Part shown: positions 33,637-45,778 of the stretch, piece by piece
How positions within the stretch are numbered: the stretch's first letter is position 1
How the letters are laid out: each line of letters opens with the position of its first letter
Assembly (NCBI GenBank): GCA_030770535.1
Contig: JASVEC010000019.1
Span: 248,001 to 312,000 of the forward strand
Source: Batkoa obscura
Taxonomy: Eukaryota; Entomophthoromycota; Entomophthoromycetes; Entomophthorales; Batkoaceae
Reading direction: 5' to 3'
Length of the DNA: 64,000 nt
Notes under the pieces: generated by a model
What the model was told of the DNA's origin: nothing
Databases searched by the model: none
What the model saw: the letters and a program-made list of their open reading frames with translations, nothing else
Program-made: the position numbers and the translations under genes

Positions 33637-34410
33637 TTAAGATGTATCACCAGATAAAATGGAACTTGAGCTAATGCTTGAATCGCCGCTCAATCTTTTT
33701 CTAGTGTAAATATATTCTTCAAGGAAGTCTTCATTGATCTCATCAGGGTTACCGCCGATCACCTTATAAATTTCTTTAACACTTGGGAATTGCCCAAATT
33801 TTTTTGCTCTAAAACTATAAAGGATCTCTCCATTAAGGTTTATTACAAAAGTACCACCAAGTTGTCTAAGATCGCCTCCTTTAATGCTATTAGTCATCCC
33901 TTTATCTCTTAAATAAGCAAACAATTTTTTAAATGATCTTGTGGCTAATGCTGATAATAAATAAAATACAGACACTTTGTTTAACCCAGCAGCCTTATAC
34001 ACATTCTTTTCTGGATCAAGATAAATATCCCAATCCCAATATCCCGATTCTAAAAACGCCTCTAAATCAATATCTTCAAAAGCAATTGCCGCCATTGTAA
34101 CATTATGCTTATCAAAAAGTGGTTTCATATCCGATAACATTTTAGCTTCTTGTTTACATAAACAGCATCCTAGCTGCCTCAGTACTTTAATAACAACTGT
34201 CTTTTCCTTCCATAACTCATTTACTGGGACCTTTTCACCAAACCTATTTTTTACTAGAATATTATCAAACATTGTGATGCCAATGTTTCCATTAATAGTC
34301 GATCTGCTAGAATTTGAACCACTATAGATACCCTTTTCCAAATCAAAATGGGTACTGGACAGATAGCTTTCTAATCCAGAATCATCAAATCTGCAGGCTT
34401 CACAGTTCAT
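33637..34410 (-). CDS. PRXL2-like thioredoxin-fold protein, copy F
   Basis: This single-exon 257-residue PRXL2/AhpC-TSA-like protein has its redox motif at G-C-C-L-C (C82, C83, C85). CxxC is C82-C85, and an extra Cys lies between as in copy E. It opens M-N-C-E-A-C. The family blocks I-A-F-E-D-I-D, E-S-G-Y-W-D-W-D-I-Y-L-D-P-E, R-Q-L-G-G-T-F-V-I-N and F-R-A-K-K-F-G-Q-F-P-S-V-K-E-I-Y are present. The Ser-rich tail (S-S-I-S-S-S-S-I-L) is close to that of copy C. It is the outermost of the minus-strand group and is separated from E by the transposon and the tRNA. About 3 kb of gene-free sequence lies upstream. Confidence 0.86.
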   Translation of the reverse strand: MNCEACRFDDSGLESYLSSTHFDLEKGIYSGSNSSRSTINGNIGITMFDNILVKNRFGEKVPVNELWKEKTVVIKVLRQLGCCLCKQEAKMLSDMKPLFDKHNVTMAAIAFEDIDLEAFLESGYWDWDIYLDPEKNVYKAAGLNKVSVFYLLSALATRSFKKLFAYLRDKGMTNSIKGGDLRQLGGTFVINLNGEILYSFRAKKFGQFPSVKEIYKVIGGNPDEINEDFLEEYIYTRKRLSGDSSISSSSILSGDTS

Positions 34411-35482
34411 TTGGACTAATTTGAAAAGAAAAGAAAAAAAAATTAGTTTTATTTGATTATTTTATCCTTGGTATTTATACTTTTGGTCTTCCGCGGTGGA
34501 TTCAATAATGCTTGATGCTATAATCTATCCCTGTATTTGTTCTATAAAATTATTTTGCTTTTAAGAATAAAATATTATTAAATCATCATATTTGAAATTG
34601 AACCATATAAATTATAAGTAATTTAACTATTTACTTTAATTTAAAGTTAAAAGTAGTTTATCAGCCTTTGTTGCCATTACACACGAATACTTGAAACTAT
34701 ATATCAACTTTTATCTTACTAAAATTTATTGCACTAGAATATAAACTGTATGGATATAAAAAGTCAATAAATTTAGTGATTTTTGGTCAGATTTTGGAAT
34801 TTAATTTTTAAATTATAGTGTATTTAGAACAAATCAGTGATTCAATTGAAGTTTCTATTAACCACTAATATTAATATCTAATGAAAAAGTCCTGCTGGTT
34901 TAATTTATATTGATTAAGTAGAATTTAAGGAGATACGCTTATTACATTCAATTGAAACTTTGCAGTTAAGTTTTATAGCTTTGGTACCCATACCTAACAG
35001 CAGGCTCTATTTAGATATTTTCTAATTTTATTCCAACATAATGTGAGTTAATTCGAACCAGTGCTTTTTCTACCACATCACATTTTTAGTTAAAAGCGAA
35101 TATTACTTTTAAAGGAACATGGGCTATTTTATCTAAAATTAAAAACTAAGACTTATGAGTTTCTTGTACTTAAAATAGACAATAAGCAAATAAAGTTGAA
35201 TCAAACAGGAAAATAATTTACAAATTATAATATAGAATATTTTTATATTCTTGGAAGTCTTACTTTAAGTCCAAGTATTTTAATAGATGAATAAACTTAA
35301 AGCTTAATAAAAAGCTTAGAGGATGAGTTTGAAAAGGTGATTGTGGAATAACAACCTTTTAGGAAGGATTTTTATCAAGTATTAATTACTATCCCGATAA
35401 CTTGGTTTACTCTCTATAAGCGATATGATAACATCTCACCCAAGGAACTTGGAACTATTAATGAGTTTATCCACATCAATAT

Positions 35483-35581
35483 GGGGATGTGTTTTTATAT
35501 TTAAGAATTTTGCTAACAAATTTTCCACTTAAATAGGGCTTAAAAAATGGAAAAAGTAATGAAGTCAAAAAAAATACTCCC
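35483..35581 (-). mobile_element. MITE copy M12
   Basis: A 99 bp reverse copy, GGGGATG at the left and TACTCCC at the right, flanked by ATAT on both sides. M12, M15 and M16 share the interior CTAACAAATTTTCCACTTAA and form a subtype. Confidence 0.92.
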
Positions 35582-36174
35582 ATATGTTGATTTACAATTA
35601 CCACATGATAATGTCTATTTTCTATTTATTTGATAAAAAAATAGAAAGCATTAGCGACTTTTTTAAATGTACTCTGTGCAGTATAATTTAAACAAGCTAA
35701 TATTATATATAGGCATATTAATACTAAATTGATTTAAAACAGTTAGTAACCCCTTTCCGAGTAAACTTCTGATTTTACTAAGTCGAATAGACTTTATGTA
35801 ATGGTTCTAAACCACTAGTAATTAATTGGCAGTTACTGATTTCATTTTAATATAATATGTATACAGTATTTTCAGCCTATTATGACTATAACAAGAGAAA
35901 AATTCAACAAACTGAAAGAAAGATTTTGACGATGATTTCTAACAAAAGTAATCAAAATTTCTAATTTTATAGCGGAGTTTCTTAATCTTATCCATTTTTT
36001 TTGAACTTATTATTGAAATTTTTTACCTGTTTATTAAAATTTTTCTCTTCCTATTACCGCAATGCGTTAGAAATACTGTATGAAAAATTGTCCTTAATAA
36101 GAAAATGCCAAGGTGTTCATTTTTTTATCATAGTATTAATGTTTGGTATAATGATGTATTGGATAAAATGGTAT

Positions 36175-36266
36175 GGGGATGTATTTTTGTATTTAAGAAT
36201 TTTACTAACAATTTTTCCACTCAAACAGCGCTTAAAAGATGGAAAAAATAATGAAAAAAACACTAC
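36175..36266 (-). mobile_element. MITE copy M13 (right end worn)
   Basis: A reverse copy starting GGGGATGTATTTTTGT, with the right end reduced to CACTAC. Left flank GTAT and right flank ATAT differ at one base. Confidence 0.85.
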
Positions 36267-37376
36267 ATATATTAGATAAAATTATGCATTTAATAAAATT
36301 GGCTTGGATTTCATCAAAAGCATTCTTTAGTCATAAATAACTTCATTAATTAACTTTGTAATATATTATGATAGTTATACTCAACTTTAATAATGGATTT
36401 TGATATCATTGTACATATATAAAATATCCTGAACACTATGAGAATTATAGTCATGGTATATGGAAAAATTGAGCACGAAAAACATACTGATTGATCAAAC
36501 ATTTAGCTTTCATTATGCTACTTTTGTGTTGCAAAGTATAACATGTATTACCAATGAATATGAATCAACCTAGAATATAATAAATGGTTTCAAGTCCTTT
36601 GATATTCAAATCGGTATTTATTTTTTTCAGCTCCTTTTTATTAATATTGCATGATAAACTATCGTTGTATAGGCAATTGATACTATTATTAAAGTAAAAA
36701 GAGATAAAAAATTAAAAAATATATACTAATACGCAGCATCTTTTTTTAGAGCATATATACAGATATTTTCAGTATTAGTTTTATTAAGTATTGTAAATAG
36801 CACCCTTAATATTAAAAAGATTAATACTAAAACTATAAAAATAAAATATTTGATAATTTTATCATTTTATATTGATATTTTATGTTTAATAGATATACTG
36901 AAGTTATTACTGTTAAATGTGTTACTGAGGTAGAAACACTAAATAAATTGAGCCATTGAAATAGATAACAAATTAACAGTAAATCCTTTTTATTAAATAA
37001 TAATTCAAATAATATAGATCTAATATATAACTTTTTTTAACAGTATATAAACTGTTGGTGTTATTTTTATAATAATTACATATATTATTATGGCTATTAT
37101 TTAGTCGATTTATTATTTTTTAGATATAAATCAACTGTTAGCTCTTCGATTATTTACTGAATTCACTAATGTAAACTAACTCAATAAAAATATCTATTAA
37201 ATACAAGTACATCTTGTTGAAAAGTATTGTCACTAAATTTTATGATTTTGCAGCTATAAGCTGAGCCAAAATTTCCTTTTTAAGCAATAATCTCATTCTT
37301 AAACCAATAGTTCTCATTTTGTAAAAATAGGTTAAAAATTATAATTGAGTAAAATTTACTTTGATATTTAGTTAAG

Positions 37377-38555
37377 ATGGAGACAGATGATGAGAGAATA
37401 AAGCGTCAAAAATATTTACTTAAAAATTATCTTGGGGGAGAAGAAAAAGAAAAAAAGAAGAAAGTCAAGTCAAATCAAAACAGTTCAAAGAACTCAAGAA
37501 GAAAAAGAGATACTATCATTGATGAAGATATGGATGGTTTTTTAGATATTGATGATCAAGAAGATGGTATATATTTTATATTGAAATTAATTGAATATTA
37601 ATAAAATTTAGATGATCCTGTTATAATACCACCTACTCAACAAAAAGTGCCTAAAATTTTCAAAAATAAGAAAGATTCTGGTTGGAAAACAGTTCAAGGA
37701 GAAGATTTAGAATCAGAAAATGAAGTAGATACAAATAAAATAGACAAAGATGAGCAAGATGAAGGAGGAATCGGTATTTTTATTTTAATTATAGTTAATT
37801 AGTAACCATTTTTAGAACAACGTATGACAAATGGTGCTAGAGTTGGATTACAATCAGGTAAACAGGTTGCAGCAGATATTAGAAGGCAGGAAATCATGAT
37901 CAAAAAGAAATTAATGCAATTAAAGCCTGAAGAAATTGGAAGAGATGCAGAAACTATTTATCGTGACGCTAAAGGGAAAAAGATAGATATGGAATTAGAA
38001 AATGCCAGATTACAAGCTGAGCGCCAAGAAGAGGAAATGATTGAAAAGGCAAGAACCGAAAGAAACAAGGGTATGGTCCAACAAGAGCTTGCACAAAGAA
38101 GAAAAGAGGAATTTTTAAGGAATAAAGATGGACCAATGGCAAGGTAAATCAGTTTGAAAGAGATTGAGAATAAATTGTAATTTAAATTTAGGTATGCCGA
38201 TGATGATGAGATCAACAATGAACTTAAAGAGAAAGAGCTTTGGAACGATCCAGCAGCTAAATTTTTAACAGTAATTTTATACAAAGTTCACCTTAAAATG
38301 GTTTAATTGTTTTTTATAGAAAAAAAAGAGCAAGCTAAGATATCCACAATACCAAGGCAGAGCACCACCAAATAGATATAACATTCCTCCTGGATATAGA
38401 TGGGATGGGCGAGGTAAACGATTTGTTTCTATTTTGGTATTTTTATTAATATTTTAGATCGCTCTAATGGTTTTGAAACCAAATTATTTGAGAAATTCAA
38501 TGCCCAGAAATACAAATTACAAGAAGCTCACGCCTGGTCCACTGAAGACATGTAA
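37377..38555 (+). CDS. BUD13: Pre-mRNA-splicing factor BUD13 (CWC26)
   Basis: This six-exon gene encodes the BUD13/Cwc26 subunit of the RES complex, which aids the first step of splicing and nuclear retention of pre-mRNA. The N-terminus (M-E-T-D-D-E-R...Y-L-L-K-N-Y-L) matches the family's Y-L-x-K-Y-L start. A basic, acidic-patched linker follows, then S-G-W-K-T-V. The long helical region after [13 protein letters not shown] (exon 3 onward) carries [13 protein letters not shown]. The C-terminus has [28 protein letters not shown] and the terminal W-S-T-E-D-M, which is nearly diagnostic. Introns are 45-60 nt. The frame was followed through all five junctions, and the stop is at 38553-38555. Confidence 0.93.
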
Positions 38556-39435
38556 TTCAACTAAAAATCAATTCTTTTTAAATCTCAGTTAATTTAATTA
38601 TGTATTTTATTACAAAAAATTATGTTTTCGTTCCTTTCTGTTTTATAATTCTCAATACAAAATAAAACAACCTTAAGTTCTTAATTAAACCAATATATTA
38701 ATGGTTTGTGAATTAAACATTTATTGCAACAACCATTTTAAATTAGTTATTTGCGTCAAAGTATAAATCTGTTAGTATTGCGTATAATCTTGTGGATATA
38801 ACACTTATTAATTACAAACCTTTAAATATAAATATTAACAAGAGGTATAATGTTTTAGATTTTTTGAATGTTATATAATATGTAATAAATTTGGCTAATA
38901 CAATACATCAAATATCATTTTAACTTCTGACTTCATAATTTTAATATTTTCTGGATCCCTGCATACTTTTGTCTAGTATGAAAAATAGTTTATTTTATTT
39001 TATTTTATTTTAGAGTATTATTTATATGACTTAAATAAATACAATGTCACTTATGATTTCAACTAGAATAGAAATAACACAGTCATGATAATAATGAAAA
39101 AGATTTGGAAATGAATGAAAAATAATAAACAAAAAAGTCAAGTTTAGTATTGAATTTTCACATAAGGATATAAAAACAATCATAAATTGTTGTATAATTA
39201 AAATCAGTAATAAGCTCTAAACAATATAAAATGTAAAAGTGGCATAATAGTTGTTTATATATATTGTTTGGTAGGTCATATTTTCATTAAAATTTATAAC
39301 TCAAATGTTGATTTAAGTCATTGCACTTAGAGTTTAGCTAATAAATTTACTATTTTTTCAAATTGTAACATCCAATGAAATAGTATTCAAAATAAATACC
39401 AAAAACTTCATTTTTTCAATTTCAATTAAATTAAA
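38556..39435. other. Intergenic stretch
   Basis: AT-rich sequence between two same-strand genes, with a short TTTTA repeat at about 38992-39012. No MITE or gene was recognised. Confidence 0.45.
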
Positions 39436-41333
39436 ATGGGAAAGGCGAAAAAGAAAGCTCAAGCTCCACAAAAGGTATGAGAAATTTAGCTAAAATGTAA
39501 AAGATTACATTATTAACTTTTTTCTATTTTCTTACCTTTAATTTTAGAATCAAAACAACAATTCAAACAACAATCAAAAAGAAGCTCTAAAGCCAGTTAA
39601 AGAATCTACCGCTTTCATTTTAATTGACGAATTTAAAGACGAAGAGCTTGGATTAAATTTTAAGTGGGAGGATAAAACCAGCACCACAGCAAAGTATGGA
39701 TTAGATCCAACTACGGTGCTCGATGAACTTTTAGCAGCAATGACAATTGACCCTGAGGCAAACGATCTATTTGATTATATAAAAGATAACAGAAATTTAC
39801 CTAAAGGTAAAAAAGACAAGATATTGGCAGACATTGAAGAGAACCGAAAAAAAGGGGATGAAGATATTAATTTTACACCGTTACCAGTTTTAGAGGAAGG
39901 AAAGCGTACTACCCATTTTTTTTATGAAATGTTATCTAAAACGAAAGGGTTTGCGACAGAAGTAGCAACAGAAGGTTGGTTCAAAATAGTCGAATTTATA
40001 GCTTTTTATAAAACTTATTAGGAGAAGATTATGATAATGACAATAGCGATCAATTATTTGTTGGTACTATAAGTCATATAGCGTCTGAATTGAATAGTAT
40101 AATCGAAAATCAGCCTACTTATGAAGACAAATATTTAGCAATATACCAAATTTGTGTAGAAACGGTTAGACTTTTTAAGAGATATAAAAATTACAACTAA
40201 ATATTTAGATAAATGAAGCATCTAAACTTGAAGCAGAGCTTAACGAAATAAAGGTCAAGTACGATTTATGTAAAAAAAGGACATTGGAAGATAAGGCAGA
40301 AATTGCTAACCTCTTGGAAAAACGAGCTGCGCTTGATATTTTAGTTAAACAATATGAAAACCAAAATAAGGAGCTAATAGTAAATTAGATTGCTTTGATT
40401 TAAGGTTATATATTAATATATTTGTAGGAGGTATTGATTTAATTCACAGTCAAACTAGGATTTATTCTGTTTTTACTTTTAGATTAAAAGAAAACTAGAA
40501 CAAGAAAAAGATAAAAAAATACCGCCAACTGTTTACATAAATGAGTAATATCAATCAATCAATTTATTTATTCATTTGTCGATTAATTTGTTAATATAGA
40601 TTAAAGAAAAGAATTAAGACTATTTGGGAATTTTATACACTTAGAGATAAGCATGTTATGGCAGTTAAAGAATCCAGGGAGTTACAACTTATAATTCTCA
40701 GAGAGAAATTCAAAGCTGTAAAAGAAGCTCACGAGAATGATCTCAAAGAGGTAGAATATTAAATTTATTACTTTGAATACATTGACAATTTATAGCTTGT
40801 ACAAGCGAGGGCGAATATCAAGGAATTAAAAAAGACAGAAGAAGGATTAAAATCGACAATTGTAGATAATCATAACAAACTAAAGGAAATGGAAAACACA
40901 TATAATCAACAAAATATGCAAATAAGTAAATTAAAAGAAGAATATATTCAAGTAATTAATTCAAGCATTTTTTAAAATGAATCTAATAATATTATTAGAT
41001 TAAGAAAAAGAAAGACAAATCGGAAGCTGATAATAAAATATATGTGGAACGACTTAATGCAGCAAATGATAAGAATATAGAGTTAGAAGCCAGGGTAAAT
41101 TTTTATCGTTTTTGTTAATGAGCTTTTTCAAAGACATTTTTAGCGTGAGGCTCTAGAAAAAGAATCAGCAATCTACAAAACACGATCAGAGAATGCAGAG
41201 GTTATTATGAAAGAATTAAAGGTATTTTTACTTTCATTTTAAAAATCAAATATTAATGAAATAGGCTAAAGCTGTAAAAGCGGAAAAAGAAGCTGAGTTC
41301 ATTCGACGACATTTGGCAGAATTTAGAAAGTAA
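39436..41333 (+). CDS. Multi-exon coiled-coil protein, identity unknown
   Basis: The start at 39436 reads M-G-K-A-K-K-K-A-Q-A-P-Q-K before an intron. The following exons encode an N-terminal globular part (E-S-T-A-F-I-L-I-D-E-F...L-D-E-L-L-A-A-M-T-I-D-P-E-A-N, about 150 residues). Then comes a long heptad-like coiled coil with T-I-W-E-F-Y-T-L-R-D-K-H, L-R-E-K-F-K-A-V-K-E and the end I-R-R-H-L-A-E-F-R-K. Introns of about 48 nt sit near 39973-40020 and 40160-40211, the second with a CTAA-type branch site. Several more follow, often in the coiled coil. The stop is at 41331-41333. The layout resembles taxilin-, golgin- or cilium-type coiled-coil proteins, but I cannot name the family. No membrane segment or signal peptide is visible. 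Confidence 0.65.
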
Positions 41334-42032
41334 ACTGGAATTGAGGATTTAAATTTTAGATTCTAAACTATTTTAGGATGAAAGGTATTGAGTCACCTAC
41401 GTCTAATGATTGAATTTAGTTTAATGCTTTGAAATCGAAGGCACTTCATAATGAACAATATCTTATTGTTATTATGACTCTTTATTAAATTTTAATCAAA
41501 ATTTGAGCAAGTCCTACAAATAATTTTAATAAAGTATTAAGAATAGTTTCGCTTAAGAGTATAAATATCAATAACAGTTATGTTTCAAAGACTCATACAG
41601 TGAATTTTTACTTTTTAAGCATTGTCTTACTCATCTAAGTTTAAAAAGTTTATAAAACATGCTTTAATTTATTAGGTTTTTATAATATAGCTATTATGTG
41701 AGCATGCATTTTTTGTTTAAGAATTTTACTAACTTTCTCACTTAAATGGCACTTAAAAAATGGAAATAGTGATGAAACCAAAGAAAACCATATATTGAAT
41801 ATTATCCTTGCTTTTTCTTATAATATATTTTCTAAACCCTCTTTTAACGTAATTTTTACCAAAAACCCTATTATTTAACTAAAATTTTATTAAAACAATT
41901 GCAATTCAATATAAATTTCACTTAAATCTATGCTATCCAGTTTATAAATTTATGAGTAAAGTAAAAACCATTAAATATTTTAATCTTATTGATAAATTAC
42001 ATCAACTCTTCTATTAATATTAGCATTGTACC
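41334..42032. other. Intergenic stretch with one MITE
   Basis: This separates convergent genes and holds the degenerate MITE M14. Nothing else was recognised. Confidence 0.45.
41698..41789 (-). mobile_element. MITE copy M14 (degenerate)
   Basis: A reverse copy of about 92 bp. The interior GTTTAAGAATTTTACTAAC is preserved, with TTTCTCACTTAAATGGCACTT further in. Both ends are worn (GTGAGCATG at the left, AAACC at the right). Confidence 0.78.
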
Positions 42033-42687
42033 TTATTCAATTGCTAATTCATGAGCTGCCCAATCCTCATAAGATCCATCAGGTAAATAACGTCTTACAA
42101 CAAAAGGAATAGTTCTTTGCTCTAGTTCTTTGCAAGCAATTTCATATGCATCAGTTTCACCATGTAATTCAACTAATACTGGAGCATTCAAACTAAAAAA
42201 TTAGTAAAAAAAAATACCATTTGACTAAACGCTTACCTTAATTGAAGAGCCCTAGTACCAATAATACGTGCTTTTTCATACTTAGTCATATAGGGGGTGG
42301 TCAATCTTTCCTTTTGTTCTTTAGCTTCTGCTGTTAATAAACCTTTAGTGAAATAAGCAACGGAGTCGTCCACTACTGACTCAATAAGAAAAGGCTCTCT
42401 TGCTTCACTTTGAGTTGTGTCTCTTACAATTGGCTTCTTGGCATTTGGGTCTTTAGTTTCTCCTACTCTTAATTCATGAGGCCTATATTGATCATTGAGA
42501 TCATTTGGCCCGTCATCAAGGTCATCTAAAAAGTCCTATTTTGGTTATTAAAAAATCTTAAAAGAATAATAATAATACATCTTCGATTTCATTATCATAA
42601 CTATAAATCAAAAAATTAGATTAAAATAACATATGTAATTTGTTTTATTTACTCGTCTTCATATCTATTGCTTTCAGCGTCCGACAT
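42033..42687 (-). CDS. RPO26: RNA polymerases I/II/III shared subunit RPB6
   Basis: A four-exon gene for the omega-like subunit RPABC2, shared by all three nuclear RNA polymerases. The opening M-S-D-A-E is followed by an acidic stretch ([18 protein letters not shown]). The conserved core is [22 protein letters not shown], then [13 protein letters not shown] and [17 protein letters not shown] near the C-terminus. The intron junctions are in frame. The acidic N-terminus split by two short introns is common in fungal genes. The linker before the core (residues ~25-75) is somewhat long. It is divergent from the tandem-SCP2 gene. Confidence 0.94.
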
Positions 42688-43609
42688 TTTTATAGAATAA
42701 CCTGAGTTTATTTTTAAATTTTAAGTTTGAATATTTTAATATTGAGTTGGGATCCCATAAGAGTTCATGATTCAAGGATTGAATAATACTCTAAAAGCTT
42801 GATTAAATTTAGAATAAGCTAAAATAGTGAAGCTATAGCAATTTGCTATAAAAAAATTGCATTAGAATTTCAATTTGTTATTTCGGAACATGACAAAGAT
42901 ATGCAGATGTATTTTCAGCTTCAAGTAGTCGCTTGTCTTTATTAATTATTATCAGTTAAAACATCCAAGTTTTTACTTTTTGGGGGTTTAAAGAAACCAT
43001 CTGTTCACTTTTTAAGCTTGAATTTTGAATAAACTATTAGTATTAGTTAAATTGACAAAAAAATTAATGCAAGACAATTTGGGTTCTATAAACTAGTTCT
43101 ATTAATAATAAATAAAACCTCAACTATTTGTATTTACATATAAAATATTTTATCTTAAACTTTAAACTGTTTGAATTTTGTAAAATACTTTTTTCTATAT
43201 GAAAAGAAATAAAAGAAGCACTTTCTAAAAATACCTTATTACCTTTACATCCAGATACTATTTAAAGCATATATGGAAATTTAGAAGGTTTCAAAAACAA
43301 ATTAAAACTTTGAAAGGTCAACTTTCCAGGTAGAACTGCTGATACGTATTTTGGAAACAAAGTGCTGTTTTTTCAGCATAAGTTGTTAAAAATTATTCTT
43401 ATAGACAGGTTGTTATTTTTGAAATTAATTTTGTAAAAATAATATATGCCTAACTTAAACAACTAATATTCAAAAGTAGCAATTTCAATTGTTAAATTTT
43501 CAAATGTAACGTTAAACTAATTAGGCCCAATGCATGATTATTTGAGCCCCTTTACGTCATAAAAAGTATAAAGAAAAAAGAAAGAAATTTTTTTTAAACA
43601 TTTTTAAAC
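42688..43609. other. Shared upstream region of RPB6 and the SCP2 gene
   Basis: About 920 bp lies between divergent starts. No MITE, RNA gene or ORF of note was seen. It must contain both promoters, but no motif stands out. Confidence 0.4.
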
Positions 43610-44615
43610 ATGTCTGTCAACGTTGAAGGTTATAAAGCAAGTGAATATTTCTCAAAAATTGATCAATTCTTAAAGAGTGTTGATGCCAGCAAAAAACAAG
43701 CTCTCTTAAAAAAGGTAATAGTAAAGTTAGTTTATTCGTTCAAAATATAACTTTTGAAAAAGAGTGCTGGCGTTTACCAATTTGATATCAAAAACGGTGG
43801 TAACGTCCAAACTTGGACTTTAGACTTTAAGAATGATGGTACCGTATCAACTAGCAAACCAAAGAAAGCCGATATTACTATTACTTTAGACGACAACGTA
43901 TTCGTTGAGCTCGCTTCTGGTAAAATTACTGGTAAATTATTATATATATATATGTGATTTTATTGACTATTTGTTAAGGACAAAAAGCTTTCATGACCGG
44001 TAAACTTAAGGCCAAGGGTAACCTCAACTTGGCAACTAAATTAGGTAAAAAATTCATAGTACTTTTAAGTTTTACCTCATATTTCAAAAGATGCCTTTTT
44101 TACTGAAGTACGTAAGAATGAAGGTGCTTCAAGCAGTACAAGCTCAAAAACTGAAGCAAGTAAACCAGCTGCTGCCTCAAGCGGCTCAGTTGAAGTTGAA
44201 GGCTTTAAAGCAAGTCAAGTATTTAAACAAATCGATGCTTGGTTAAATAGCTTACCAGAAGCTGAACGTAAGAAACAAGTCAGTCAAATTAAAGGATTAT
44301 TCCAAATCGATATTAAAAACAGTGACAAAGTACAATCATGGACCCTTGACCTTAAGAATGGTAGTGGAGAAGTTTATGCTGGAAAAGCAAAATCAAAGGC
44401 TGATGCCACTTTATCTCTCACTGACGATGTCTTTGTTTCTATGAGTCAAGGAAAATTAACTGGTAATCAACTTTTACAGCCTTAAATTATATAATAACAT
44501 TATGTTTTTAGGTCAGAAAGCTTTCATGACTGGTAAACTTAAGGTTAAAGGCCAAATGATGTTAGCTACCAAATTAGATGCTGTTTTCAAGAAACTTCCA
44601 TCTTCTAAACTTTAA
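43610..44615 (+). CDS. Tandem SCP2 lipid-binding protein with C-terminal SKL
   Basis: This gene encodes two SCP2 (sterol carrier protein 2) domains in one chain. Domain 1 has [15 protein letters not shown] and [15 protein letters not shown], then [15 protein letters not shown]. Domain 2 repeats the same order with [15 protein letters not shown] and [16 protein letters not shown] Ser/Thr/Ala-rich linker joins them. Introns fall at the same place in both halves (after K-I/L-T-G), which argues for internal duplication. The chain ends S-S-K-L, a perfect peroxisomal PTS1. The likely role is carrying acyl-CoA or sterol-like lipids in peroxisomes, as in POX18-type proteins. The frame was followed through short introns, and the stop is at 44613-44615. 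Confidence 0.88.
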
Positions 44616-44924
44616 ATAAATTATAAATTAACTTTTGATAATTTCATAAATATATTTTTTACGATAGCTTATAGCTTTTATTAAAATTTTGGCAACTCTT
44701 GTTTCAATATCAGACCCTATTTTGCCAGATTTAACTATTATCAAAAACTTATAAGTAGTAGCATTTATCAAACTTGTTATGTTTATCAGCAGAAACAAAA
44801 CAACTTAAATGGACATTGAAAGCAATAGCCAATCATATTGACCTTCAAACTATCTAATTGCCAACGTAATACCAAATTTATTATAACAAGGAAATTAATT
44901 TCTAATTATATTCAACCAAAAAAG

Positions 44925-45778
44925 ATGAATAAAGATACATTAGTAATAGGGATAAGGTAAATTAGTTCAACAAACTACAATGATAACTATTTAAAATTAA
45001 CTAGCGGATGTTCATGCTCTGGAAAAACAGTAATACAAGGCTAAATTAAAACTACTTTATTATTTATTTTTATAGTCAATAGGTAAATTATTAAATAGCT
45101 TGTTGAACAATAGTGTCGTGATACATCAAGATGAGTATTATAAGTTAGACCAGTACATTCCAAAAGATAGTGAAACAGGATACGATAATTGGGATATACC
45201 TGAAGCTATTGAAATGGACCAGTTTTATAATGAAATTGTAGAAACTATAAATAGAGGTCTTAATAATAAAGGCTCAACAAAAAATGAGTCTGTCAACAGT
45301 GAAAATTCTACAAAAGCTGGAATTATAGAAGAAATAAAGTTAAGAAATAAAGAGGTTTTGACCACGTTAAATAAACAGTATAAAAAAACTGTTATTGTTG
45401 AAGGATTTCTTTTCTTCCATGAAGAACGCTTTCTTAAATTGATTACTAAAGGCTTTTTAATATGGACCAACTTTGATACCCTACTTCAAAGAAGAAACTC
45501 AAGAGATGGTTATGAAACAAAAGAGGGTAAATTATTAAAGTAAATAAGTTTCTGTTTTTTATTTGTACCACATTTTCTTAGGCTTTTGGAAAGATCCAGA
45601 AAATTATTTCGAAAAAATTGTATGGCCTTCTTTCCTCAAATATTATTCCAAGTTCATAAGATATAACCAAAATGATATTTCACACAATCATGAACCTTTT
45701 GGATTGGCCTTAGTTGATACTAATCCTCCACATACTGTTTCAGATTCTGTTACATCTTTATTAAATCAATTAATTTGA
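44925..45778 (+). CDS. NRK1: Nicotinamide riboside kinase
   Basis: This four-exon gene encodes a P-loop kinase that phosphorylates nicotinamide riboside to NMN in NAD+ salvage. Exon 1 (M-N-K-D-T-L-V-I-G-I) joins exon 2 to give the Walker A segment G-I-S-G-C-S-C-S-G-K-T. Exon 3 gives V-I-H-Q-D-E-Y-Y-K (substrate Asp loop) and Y-D-N-W-D-I-P-E-A-I-E-M-D, a family signature. It continues with V-I-V-E-G-F-L-F-F, the lid T-L-L-Q-R-R-N-S-R-D-G-Y-E-T-K-E-G and, in exon 4, W-K-D-P-E-N-Y-F-E-K-I-V-W-P. A roughly 35-residue Asn/Ser-rich insertion (~residues 75-110) lies between the Asp loop and the V-E-G strand. The neighbouring gene order suggests no operon-like link. Confidence 0.88.

Larger units (their letters stand above)
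34411..37376. other. Long intergenic stretch with two MITEs
   Basis: About 3 kb lies between the divergent starts of PRXL2 copy F and BUD13. It contains MITEs M12 and M13. A 92-codon frame at 36001-36279 runs into M13 and is considered fortuitous. No other gene was recognised. Confidence 0.45.

Noticed and set aside
36001-36279. 92-codon ORF
   Set aside because: It is very AT-biased and runs into MITE M13, with no family-like features.
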